Part shown: one piece after another, positions 52,809 to 61,021 of the stretch
Layout of the letters: each line of letters begins with the position of its first letter
Numbering within the stretch: position 1 is the stretch's first letter
Assembly: GCF_014212135.1 (NCBI RefSeq)
Contig: NZ_JACJVQ010000019.1
Span: 62,001 to 126,000, forward strand
Direction: 5' to 3'
Origin: Cohnella thailandensis
GTDB taxonomy: Bacteria > Bacillota > Bacilli > Paenibacillales > Paenibacillaceae
Length of the DNA: 64,000 nucleotides
Position numbers and translations under genes: made by a program
The notes under the pieces: generated by a model
Told to the model about the DNA's origin: nothing
Database searches by the model: none
What the model saw: only the letters and a program-made list of their open reading frames with translations

Positions 52809-53993
52809 ATGAAAAGAGTAAAAAGGTCATGGTCTCTGAGTTTGGTTCTGGCGTTCCTGATGGTCGCGGTTCTGTCCGCTTGCGGCAGCAACAACAACAA
52901 CGAATCGGCCAGCGAGTCCCCATCGCCGTCGGAATCGGCGCCGGCCTCGTCGGCGGCGGCTAGCGAATCCCCGTCCGCATCGGCTTCCGGCAACGGAATC
53001 GCGAACCCTCGCGTCGCGTTCGTGTACATCGGGCCTCCGGGCGACGGCGGTTGGACTTACCAGCACGATCAAGGCCGCTTGTACATGGAGAAGGAGCTCG
53101 GCATCAAGTCCGATACGGTCGAGAACGTGCCGGAGGGCGCGGACGCCGAGCGGATCATGAGCGATCTGGCTCAGAATCATGACATCATCTTCGCTACCAG
53201 CTTCGGCTATATGGACTGGACCCTGAACGTAGCCAAGAAATTCCCGAACGTGAAATTCGAGCATGCCGGCGGTTACAAGACCAACGACAACATGGCGACC
53301 TACTTCGGCAAGAACTGGGAAGCCAGCTACCTGAGCGGCATCGCCGCAGGCAAGACGACCAAGAACAACACGCTCGGATACATCGCGGCATTCCCGATCC
53401 CCGAACTTGTCTACAACATCAACGCCTTCACATTGGGCGCTCAAAGCGTAAATCCGGACATCAAAGTAAACGTGGTATGGTCGAACACCTGGTTCGATCC
53501 GACGGCGGAACGCAATGCCGCGATCAGCCTGCTCGACAAGGGCGCGGACGTGCTGCTGGCGTACCAAGACTCTCCGGCTGCGCTGCAAGCGGCCGCCGAG
53601 AAGGGCAAGATGGCGGGCGGCAACGACTCCGACATGACGAGATACGCGCCGGAAGCCTACCTGACGAACCCCGTCTGGAATTGGGGCCCGTACTACGTGA
53701 AGAAGGTTAAAGCTCTTATGGACGGCACTTGGACGAACGATCAATATCTGGGCAGCTTCCAGGACGGCATGGTGGACATCGCTCCCGTCGGCGTCAACGT
53801 TCCCGCCGATGCCAAGACGCTTATCGAAGAGACGAGAACCAAGTTCGTAAACGGCGAGCTGAACGTCTTCACCGGACCGATCGTCGATCAGAGCGGAACG
53901 GAGAAGGTGGCGGCCGGCCAATCCTTGACGGACGCGGAAATTCTTGAAATGAACTGGTTCGTCAAAGGGGTAGAAGGAACGATTCCGAATTAA
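52809..53993 (+). CDS. BMP-family (Med/NupN type) substrate-binding lipoprotein
   Basis: A 394-residue lipoprotein. Signal peptide with basic start and lipobox VLSAC (Cys25), then an Asn/Ser/Pro/Ala-rich linker to ~residue 65. The BMP domain begins NPRVAFVYIGPPGDGGWTYQ and continues with DIIFATSFGYMDW and GYIAAFPIPELVYNINAFTLGA-type stretches. BMP proteins bind nucleosides in bacilli and other bacteria. Followed by a NupOPQ-type ATPase and permeases, it forms a nucleoside or nucleobase importer, placed right before the Mo hydroxylase. Confidence 0.93.
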   Translation: MKRVKRSWSLSLVLAFLMVAVLSACGSNNNNESASESPSPSESAPASSAAASESPSASASGNGIANPRVAFVYIGPPGDGGWTYQHDQGRLYMEKELGIKSDTVENVPEGADAERIMSDLAQNHDIIFATSFGYMDWTLNVAKKFPNVKFEHAGGYKTNDNMATYFGKNWEASYLSGIAAGKTTKNNTLGYIAAFPIPELVYNINAFTLGAQSVNPDIKVNVVWSNTWFDPTAERNAAISLLDKGADVLLAYQDSPAALQAAAEKGKMAGGNDSDMTRYAPEAYLTNPVWNWGPYYVKKVKALMDGTWTNDQYLGSFQDGMVDIAPVGVNVPADAKTLIEETRTKFVNGELNVFTGPIVDQSGTEKVAAGQSLTDAEILEMNWFVKGVEGTIPN

Positions 53994-54023
53994 TCTTCCG
54001 GCTCCTATCGCCCCCGTTATTCC

Positions 54024-54060
54024 ATCAAGAAATCCCTTCTCCGAGGGATTTCTTGATTTA
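54024..54060 (+). terminator. Perfect hairpin between binding protein and ATPase genes
   Basis: A 14-bp perfect stem ATCAAGAAATCCCT (54024-54037) / AGGGATTTCTTGAT (54044-54057) with a 6-base loop and a short TTTA tail. Partial termination here would give excess binding protein over the membrane components. Confidence 0.75.
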
Positions 54061-54141
54061 TCCCCCTGGAAGGCGATCCATCGCGGGCCCGCGAGGGAAC
54101 GACAAGCCCACAAGCCCCCGCGGCACAAGGAGGAAGCAAGC

Positions 54142-55680
54142 ATGAGAGAGACGTTTTCTCTGGAAATGAAACAAATCGTGAAGCAGTTCGGCAGCGTCAT
54201 CGCCAACGACCATGTCGACTTCAATTGCAAGCCGGGCGAGGTACATGCCCTTCTCGGAGAGAACGGAGCCGGCAAGAGCACGATCATGTGCATGCTCTCC
54301 GGCGTATACCGGCCGACGAGCGGGGAGATCTACATTCACGGCGAGAAGGTCAAGATCCGGTCGCCCAAGGATGCGACGAAGCTGGGAGTCGGGATGGTGT
54401 TCCAGAATTTCCGCCTCGTCCAAACGCTGACCGCGGCCGAGAACATCGTGCTCGGCGAGAAATCTTCCTTCTGGCGCGGCCCGAGATGGATGAAAAACAA
54501 GACGGAAGAGATCGATTCGATCGCGAAGCGCTTCGGGCTCGCTTTCCCGGTGGATCGCCCGATCTGGCAGCTGTCCGTCGGCGAGCAGCAGCGCGTCGAG
54601 ATCGTCAAGACGCTTTATCGCGGCGCCGAATTCATCATTCTGGACGAACCGACCTCCGTGCTCACCCCCGGAGAAGCCGATCAATTGTTCCTGACGCTGG
54701 AGCAGATGAAGTCGGAAGGCAAGACCGTTATCCTGACGACTCACAAGATGAAGGAAGTCATGGCCGCCGCCGACCGGATCTCGGTCATGCGCAAGGGCCG
54801 CATGATTCATACGATCGACAAGTCCGACACGAACGAGAAGGATCTGGCCAGGCTGATGGTCGGCAGCGACATCGCGCCGGTAGAGATCCAAGGCAGAACC
54901 CGGCCGAGAGGCGAATTGCTCCTGAACGTCGAGAACCTGGACGTGTATGCCGAGCACGGACGCAAAGCTCTTAACAATCTGAATCTTAAGGTTTACAAAG
55001 GCGAGATCGTAGGCGTGGCCGGCGTGGCCGGCAACGGGCAGAGCGAATTGGCCGAAGTGCTGAACGGCCTCTGCACCTGGAAGAAGGGCAAAATCACCTT
55101 CAATGGCGTCGAAATCAAAACCGCATCTGTGCGCGGAGCGATCGAAGCCGGAATCTCCCACGTGCCGGAGAACCGGATGAAGAGCGGTCTCGCGGGCAGC
55201 CTCGGTGTTGTCGATAATTTGCTGTTCAAGTCCTACCGTTCCGAACATCGTTCCAAATACGGATTTTTGAAAATCAAGAGCAACCGCGAATGGTCGCAGA
55301 AGCTCGTCGAGCAGTTCGACGTGAAGACGCCGGGGATCGACGCCCCGGTTCGGCAGCTGTCCGGCGGCAACCAGCAGAAGCTGCTGTTCGCCCGGGAGAT
55401 CGATCGCAAGCCGGAGCTGATGGTCGCCGTTCACCCGACGCAAGGGTTGGACGTCGGAGCGACCGCCGGAGTTCACCAATTGCTGAACGGTCTGAGGGAC
55501 GAAGGCAAAAGCGTGCTTCTGATCTCGGAGGATCTCGAAGAGGTCATGCAGCTCTCGGACCGCATTCTCATCATCTACAACGGAAGCATCGTCGGCGAGA
55601 TGAGGCAGGAAGAAGCCAATCGCGAACGGATAGGCCTGTATATGGCCGGCATCAGAGAGAAAGAGGAGGAAGCCGTATGA
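54142..55680 (+). CDS. Nucleoside-type ABC transporter ATP-binding protein (two ATPase domains)
   Basis: A 512-residue double ABC ATPase of the RbsA/NupO type. First domain: Walker A GENGAGKST (~40), signature LSVGEQQRVEI and Walker B FIILDEPTSVLTP. Second domain: GVAGNGQSELAEV in place of a full Walker A, signature LSGGNQQKLLFAREI and LMVAVHPTQGLDVGA, which is typical since the second site is usually degenerate. It energises import through the two permeases that follow. Ribosome site AAGGAGGAAGCAAGC. Its stop overlaps the next start. Confidence 0.94.
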   Translation: MRETFSLEMKQIVKQFGSVIANDHVDFNCKPGEVHALLGENGAGKSTIMCMLSGVYRPTSGEIYIHGEKVKIRSPKDATKLGVGMVFQNFRLVQTLTAAENIVLGEKSSFWRGPRWMKNKTEEIDSIAKRFGLAFPVDRPIWQLSVGEQQRVEIVKTLYRGAEFIILDEPTSVLTPGEADQLFLTLEQMKSEGKTVILTTHKMKEVMAAADRISVMRKGRMIHTIDKSDTNEKDLARLMVGSDIAPVEIQGRTRPRGELLLNVENLDVYAEHGRKALNNLNLKVYKGEIVGVAGVAGNGQSELAEVLNGLCTWKKGKITFNGVEIKTASVRGAIEAGISHVPENRMKSGLAGSLGVVDNLLFKSYRSEHRSKYGFLKIKSNREWSQKLVEQFDVKTPGIDAPVRQLSGGNQQKLLFAREIDRKPELMVAVHPTQGLDVGATAGVHQLLNGLRDEGKSVLLISEDLEEVMQLSDRILIIYNGSIVGEMRQEEANRERIGLYMAGIREKEEEAV

Positions 55681-56792
55681 GCGAACAGCCTGCCGCCGGC
55701 ACGGTGTCTTTGGACAAAACGGCGAGCGAGACTCGCCGAAGATTATCCTTCCGGTTCGAGATCGACCCCGCCCGCAAGGAGAGCCCCTGGTGGATGACGA
55801 TCGTCTCGATCGTCCTGGCGCTGCTGGCCTGCGCGATCTTCATCGCCGCGAACGGCAAGAATCCTTGGCTTGTCTACGAGAAGATGTTCCGCGGGGCGTT
55901 CATGTCCGAGTTCGGCATCACCGAGACGCTCGTCAAGGCCATTCCGCTTCTGCTATGCGGTCTGGGCGTCGCCATCGCCTACCGGATCTCCGTATGGAAT
56001 ATCGGCGCGGAAGGGCAGTTCGTGGCCGGCGCGATCGGCGCGACGGCGGTTACGGTCTACTTGCCGGAGATGCCGATGTCCCTCACGATCCCGATCATGA
56101 TCGTATTCGCCGTCGTGGCGGGCGGCATCTGGGGAGCGCTCACCGCGCTGCCGAAAGTTTATTTCCAAGTGAACGAGCTGATTACGTCGCTCATGCTGAA
56201 CTACGTCGCGCTGCTGCTGCTCGACTATCTCGTGTTCGACCCTTGGAAGGATCCGAAAGGCTTCAACTTCCCGGGAACGCCGATGTTCACCGATGCGCAG
56301 ATGCTTCCGGTATTGGGAGATACCCGCCTGCATCTCGGTTTAGTCTTCGCTCTAGTCATTGTGCTTATCTATTGGTTCACGGTGAAGTACACGCGCTGGG
56401 GTTACGAGCTTCGCCTGATCGGCGCCAATCAGGACGCGGCCAGGAACGCGGGCATCAACATCAAGAAACACATTCTTATCGTCATGGTAATCAGCGGCGC
56501 GGTCGCCGGCATCGCGGGAATGAGCGAAGTCACCGGCGTCACTCACCGTCTCATGTACGGCATCTCGCCGGGCTACGGCTATACCGCGATCATCGTCGCG
56601 TGGATCGCCAAGCTGAATCCGTTCGGCCTCGTCATTTCGTCCGTCCTGTTCGGCGGTCTTATCGTAGGGGGCTACAGCGTTCAAACGATGGGGCTTCCGT
56701 CCTCGATATCCAGCATGATTCAAGGGGCGATCCTGTTCTTCCTGATCGCCGGCAATATGATTAGCAAATTCCGGTTGCGCCGCAACGGTTAA
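55677..56792 (+). CDS. Nucleoside-type ABC transporter permease 1 (NupP type)
   Basis: A 371-residue branched-family permease with an unusually long cytoplasmic N-terminus (~45 residues) and about nine hydrophobic segments. Marks: VWNIGAEGQFVAGAIGAT, VNELITSLMLNYVALLLLDY, and GANQDAARNAGINIKK. PGYGYTAIIVAWIAKLNPFG is typical of YufP/NupP. The ATG overlaps the ATPase stop (ATGA); coding-like sequence upstream is only a shadow of the ATPase gene. Confidence 0.93.
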   Translation: MSEQPAAGTVSLDKTASETRRRLSFRFEIDPARKESPWWMTIVSIVLALLACAIFIAANGKNPWLVYEKMFRGAFMSEFGITETLVKAIPLLLCGLGVAIAYRISVWNIGAEGQFVAGAIGATAVTVYLPEMPMSLTIPIMIVFAVVAGGIWGALTALPKVYFQVNELITSLMLNYVALLLLDYLVFDPWKDPKGFNFPGTPMFTDAQMLPVLGDTRLHLGLVFALVIVLIYWFTVKYTRWGYELRLIGANQDAARNAGINIKKHILIVMVISGAVAGIAGMSEVTGVTHRLMYGISPGYGYTAIIVAWIAKLNPFGLVISSVLFGGLIVGGYSVQTMGLPSSISSMIQGAILFFLIAGNMISKFRLRRNG

Positions 56793-56806
56793 GGAGAGGT
56801 CGGACT

Positions 56807-57736
56807 ATGGACTTAATTACGCAACTTCTCGTCGCCGCTATCTCGTCCGGCACTCCGCTCCTGTTCGCGACGCTCGGCGGCATCCTGATCGAAAGATCCG
56901 GCGTCATGCAACTGGGGGCCGAAGGTTTGATGCTCATGGGAGCCGTCATCGCCTGCACGACTTACATTCATACAGGAAGCTTGGGGTGGACGCTGCTGGC
57001 CGTCTTGGTCGTCGGCGGGGCTCTCGGCTTGCTCCATTCGTTCCTGACCGTCACGCTTCGGGCGAATCAGGTCGTCAGCGGGCTTGCGATGACGCTGTTC
57101 GGTTCCGGGCTAAGCGCTTATCTGGGCAAGTCGATCACGGGTACGCCGATTCCGGGCTCCGTGCCGAAGATCGACCTGAACTTCCTGGACGGCATTCCGA
57201 TCATCGGAGACATGTTCGCGCACCTCGACATTCTGACGTGGTTCAGTCTCATTCTCGTGATTCTGGCTCATCTGTTCATTCACCGCACGTCCTGGGGCTT
57301 GCACCTGAGGGCGATCGGAGACAACCCGGCTACCGCCGACGTGATGGGCATCCCCGTTCAGATTTTCCGTTACGGCTACATTATTATCGGCTCTATGCTG
57401 ATCGGCTTGGCCGGAGCGGACTTGCTCCTCGTCTACTCGCCGACCTGGATCGAAGGCATGACCGCCGGACGCGGCTGGATCGCCGTCGCCCTGATCATTT
57501 TCGCCCGTTGGAATCCGCTTCGCGCCTTGTTCTGCGCTTACTTCTTCGGAGCGATGGATACGATCGGCTTCAAGATCCAGTTGATCGGAAGCGCGATTCC
57601 GTCCTACTTCCTGAAAATGATTCCGTACATCATAACCATCCTCGTTCTGATGTACCTTGGCTGGCGCAACCGCAACAAGCCGTCGGGCTCTCCCGAAGCG
57701 CTCGGCGCACCGTACATTCGCGAGCAGCGTTTCTGA
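56807..57736 (+). CDS. Nucleoside-type ABC transporter permease 2 (NupQ type)
   Basis: A 309-residue permease and partner of the preceding one. About eight to nine hydrophobic segments; ERSGVMQLGAEGLMLMGAV near the start, LRANQVVSGLAMTLFGSGLS and RAIGDNPATADVMGIPVQ are family marks. GRGWIAVALIIFARWNPLRA is the conserved late helix. Together they form the membrane channel of the importer. Fourteen bases separate it from permease 1 (AAGGAGAGGTCGGACT). Confidence 0.93.
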   Translation: MDLITQLLVAAISSGTPLLFATLGGILIERSGVMQLGAEGLMLMGAVIACTTYIHTGSLGWTLLAVLVVGGALGLLHSFLTVTLRANQVVSGLAMTLFGSGLSAYLGKSITGTPIPGSVPKIDLNFLDGIPIIGDMFAHLDILTWFSLILVILAHLFIHRTSWGLHLRAIGDNPATADVMGIPVQIFRYGYIIIGSMLIGLAGADLLLVYSPTWIEGMTAGRGWIAVALIIFARWNPLRALFCAYFFGAMDTIGFKIQLIGSAIPSYFLKMIPYIITILVLMYLGWRNRNKPSGSPEALGAPYIREQRF

Positions 57737-57780
57737 TCTTGAAATTGACAAACGCATGATCAAATGAGGAGGGAAGAGGG

Positions 57781-58680
57781 ATGGCATTGAATCAAGAGGA
57801 ACTCCTTCGATCTCCGGCCGTCTGGCAGCCTCGCAGCATAGAGGAAGCGATCGGCATGAAGGAAGAGTGGGGTTCGGCCGCCGTCTATACGGCGGGTTCG
57901 ACCCTGCTTCGGACCCAGTGGGAAGCCGGAACCGCCGCCATGCCGCGCCATCTGATCGATCTGGGTTCAATCGCGAGCTTATCCGGAATCAGGGAGGAGG
58001 AGGGCGCGATCGCCATCGGCCCGATGACGACTCTCACCGATTGCCGTTCGAGCGGCTTGCTTGCCGAACATGCTCCGCTTCTCGTCGATGCCGTCCGCAA
58101 CATCGCCGGCTGGTCGGTACGTAATCTCGCTACCCTGGGCGGCAACGTCGTTTACCGCGTCGGCGACGCGGTTCCCGCGCTGATCGCGCTGAACGCGAAG
58201 CTGGAATGGCACGACGGCTCCCGTCTTCTCTTCGAGAGCGCGGAAGAGTGGGCATCTTCTTCTTACGCGGTTCCAAGGCTGTTAACCTCCATTCGAATTC
58301 CTTGCGAAGAGGATGACCCGACCTCGAATACGAAGCGATTTTTCGCTTTCCATAAAGTAGGACGCAGAGAGGCGTTTACGCCGTCGTTGGTAACGGTGGC
58401 CATTCAGGGCGAGGCGGAAGAAGACGGTACCTTGACGAAGCTTCGGATCGCCGCCGGAGGAGGCCAGACGACGCCGGTCCGGATGACCCGCGCGGAGGAG
58501 CTGCTTCTCGGGGCCAAGCCCGACGGGGCCGGACTCCAGCAGGCGTTCGAAGCCGTCCTGGAGCAGTACGAGCCGAGGACCGACCCCTTCGCGACGGACC
58601 TGTACCGCAAGCGGACGGCGGCCAATCTCGTCGTCGCGGCTCTCTGGTCGCAATCTCCATCCAACGCATCCAAGGGGTGA
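57781..58680 (+). CDS. Molybdenum hydroxylase FAD-binding subunit (CoxM/XdhB type)
   Basis: A 299-residue medium subunit. The FAD motifs are AVYTAGSTLLRTQWEAG (PCMH-type first motif) and NIAGWSVRNLATLGGNV (second motif). A C-terminal CO-dehydrogenase flavoprotein domain follows, with FAFHKVGRREAF. It passes electrons from the 2Fe-2S subunit to FAD and onwards. The order medium-large-large-small differs from the usual M-S-L. Its stop is close to the first large subunit's start. Ribosome site GAGGAGGGAAGAGGG. Confidence 0.92.
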   Translation: MALNQEELLRSPAVWQPRSIEEAIGMKEEWGSAAVYTAGSTLLRTQWEAGTAAMPRHLIDLGSIASLSGIREEEGAIAIGPMTTLTDCRSSGLLAEHAPLLVDAVRNIAGWSVRNLATLGGNVVYRVGDAVPALIALNAKLEWHDGSRLLFESAEEWASSSYAVPRLLTSIRIPCEEDDPTSNTKRFFAFHKVGRREAFTPSLVTVAIQGEAEEDGTLTKLRIAAGGGQTTPVRMTRAEELLLGAKPDGAGLQQAFEAVLEQYEPRTDPFATDLYRKRTAANLVVAALWSQSPSNASKG

Positions 58681-58685
58681 TACGA

Positions 58686-60974
58686 ATGCTGCTGAACCGG
58701 CGAACGAGCGGGGACCGCTGGCGCATAAGGCCGGACGGTCCCGGGAAAGTCACGGGGCAGATGCCCTATCTGACGGACATGTCGGCTCCCGGCATGCTCC
58801 ATGGAGCGGTGCTGAGAAGCCCCTATCCCCATGCGAGAATCGTCTCGATCTCAACGGAAAAGGCGCTTGCCTTAACGGGCGTTCGAGCCGTGCTGACTTA
58901 CGCGGACGTGCCCGGGCTGAACCGATTCGGAATCGCCCATCCCGATCACCCTGTCTTCTGCGAGGACAGGACGCGATTTATAGGCGACGCCGTCGCCGCG
59001 GCGGCGGCGGATTCCATCGCCTTGGCGACCGAGGCGCTTAAGCTCATCGAAGTCGAATACGAGGTTCTTCCGGTCGTCGACGACCCGGAAGCGGCTTTGG
59101 CGGAAGGCGCTCCCCAGCTGCACGAGCAAGGGAACGTCCAGCACCGCAACGACTATCGTCACGGCGATCTGGAAGCCGGGTTCGCGGCCTGCGCCCATAT
59201 CGTCGAGGAAATTTACCAGACTCCCAGACAGATGCATACGTACATGGAGACCGAAGGCGGCCTGTTCATTCCGGAGGAGAACGGCAGGCTGACGGTTTAT
59301 TCTCCTACCCAGCACGGCTTTATGGACCGGATGCAGCTCGCCCGCATTCTCGACCGGCCGGAAACGGACATCCGGATCGTCTCGAGCCCGATCGGAGGCT
59401 CCTTCGGAGGCAAGGACGAGCTGAACGTTCAGCCTTACGGGGCGCTGCTCGCGCTGGCGACCGGCAGGCCGGTCAAGCTGCACCATTCCCGCTGGGAATC
59501 GGTGCGGGCCGGCCTCAAGCGCCATCCGATGAAGATAACGATGAAGACCGGCACGGACGCCGAAGGCAAGCTGCTCGCGCATCGGGTTCGCATCGTATCC
59601 GACGCGGGGCCTTATTCCACGCTTAGCGCGGAGGTGCTCAACTTCGCGGTCGAGCACGTGCTCGGGCCGTACCGATTCGGCGCCGCGGAAGTGACTAGCG
59701 TATGCGCGTTCACGAATAACGGCATGTCCGGCGAATTCCGCGGCTTCGGCGGCAACCAGGCGGTATTCGCGATGGAAGGCCAGCTCGACCGGCTGGCGGA
59801 GAAGCTGGGGATGGATCCCTGGAGGCTGAGGGAGATCAATCTCCGCAAGCCCGAGGACCCGGGGCCGCTCGGCCAGCCGATCTCCCGGACGGACGGCGTC
59901 CGCCAGGTATGGGAGGCGCTCGGGGACAGCCGGTTGTGGCGGGAGCGGGAGAGCCTTAAGGCGATAAGCGCGGAGGCATCCGCGCCGCCCGGGCTGCCCG
60001 TGCCGCCGTGGATCAAGATCGGCTACGGCGCCGCGTTCGTCATGCACGGCGCCGGACTCGGCGTCGGCATCCCGGACCCGGCCGGGGGCCGGCTGCGGCT
60101 GGCGAAGGACGGGAAGATCGAGGCTGTGTTCGGTTACGAAGAGTTCGGCCAAGGCTTGATCGCTTCGCTCGAGCAGATGCTTATCGAGCAATACGGCTTC
60201 GCCGCGGACGACCTGCGGATCGTCATCGGCGACTCCGACGTCGTGCCGGACAGCGGCTCGAGCACCGCTTCCCGGGCGACGAGCATGATGTGGCAGTCGC
60301 TTCGCCGCCTGCGGGCTCCGTTCAAGGGGAAGCTACGGGCGGAAGCGGCCCGGATTCTCGGCCGGCCGGCCGAAAGCCTGAAGCCGCTGAACGGAGGGGT
60401 TCGGGACATCGAGAGCGGGGAGCTGCTGCTCACCTATGAGGAGTTGGCGAACCAAGCGGAGGAAGAGATCGCCGCGGAGACGAGCTTCTTCTATCCGACC
60501 TCTCCGGTCGAACGGGTAGGCTCGCACTTCATGTACTCTTATTCCTCCGTCGCGGTCAAAGTCGAGGTCAATACGTTGACCGGACGGGTAAGGCTCTTGG
60601 ATCAATACCACGCCGTCGCCGCCGGTCCGGTCGTGAACCCGCAAGGCTATCTCGGTCAAATCGAAGGCGGCAGCGGCATGGCGCTCGGGTTTACGATCAC
60701 GGAGGATGCGGTCATGGACAAAGGAATCTATTTGACCCGGAATCTGGACACTTACCTGATTCCGACGATCGCGGAGCTGAAAGGGACCTTCGAGGTCGAG
60801 CCGATCGAGAAGCTGCCGGAGGGCGACGAATACGGGCCTCGCGGTATCGGCGAGCTGGGGTCCGTCGGCTTGGCTCCGGCCATCGCGCAAGCGATCTTCG
60901 ACGCCGCGGGCAAGAGAGTGGCGAAGCTGCCGGTGGATCCGCAGCTGCTGCAAGAGAGAATCTCGTTCGATTGA
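58686..60974 (+). CDS. Molybdopterin-binding large subunit 1 (CoxL/XdhA type)
   Basis: A 762-residue catalytic subunit of a xanthine-dehydrogenase-like hydroxylase. Mo-cofactor motifs: GGSFGGKDELNVQPYGALLA, GEFRGFGGNQAVFAMEGQ, FGQGLIASLEQMLIEQYG, SGSSTASRATSMM, and the presumed active-site Glu in GPRGIGELGSVGLAP near the C-terminus. Cytoplasmic, without signal peptide. The ATG after AAGGGGTGATACGA is preferred to a GTG at 58677 that overlaps the preceding stop. It hydroxylates a carbon next to ring nitrogen in purines, pterins, pyridines or related heterocycles. A second full-length copy follows. Confidence 0.93.
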   Translation: MLLNRRTSGDRWRIRPDGPGKVTGQMPYLTDMSAPGMLHGAVLRSPYPHARIVSISTEKALALTGVRAVLTYADVPGLNRFGIAHPDHPVFCEDRTRFIGDAVAAAAADSIALATEALKLIEVEYEVLPVVDDPEAALAEGAPQLHEQGNVQHRNDYRHGDLEAGFAACAHIVEEIYQTPRQMHTYMETEGGLFIPEENGRLTVYSPTQHGFMDRMQLARILDRPETDIRIVSSPIGGSFGGKDELNVQPYGALLALATGRPVKLHHSRWESVRAGLKRHPMKITMKTGTDAEGKLLAHRVRIVSDAGPYSTLSAEVLNFAVEHVLGPYRFGAAEVTSVCAFTNNGMSGEFRGFGGNQAVFAMEGQLDRLAEKLGMDPWRLREINLRKPEDPGPLGQPISRTDGVRQVWEALGDSRLWRERESLKAISAEASAPPGLPVPPWIKIGYGAAFVMHGAGLGVGIPDPAGGRLRLAKDGKIEAVFGYEEFGQGLIASLEQMLIEQYGFAADDLRIVIGDSDVVPDSGSSTASRATSMMWQSLRRLRAPFKGKLRAEAARILGRPAESLKPLNGGVRDIESGELLLTYEELANQAEEEIAAETSFFYPTSPVERVGSHFMYSYSSVAVKVEVNTLTGRVRLLDQYHAVAAGPVVNPQGYLGQIEGGSGMALGFTITEDAVMDKGIYLTRNLDTYLIPTIAELKGTFEVEPIEKLPEGDEYGPRGIGELGSVGLAPAIAQAIFDAAGKRVAKLPVDPQLLQERISFD

Positions 60975-61021
60975 GCCTATCGATAGAAGAACTTCATTGC
61001 CGCAACTAGGGGGGGAACGAG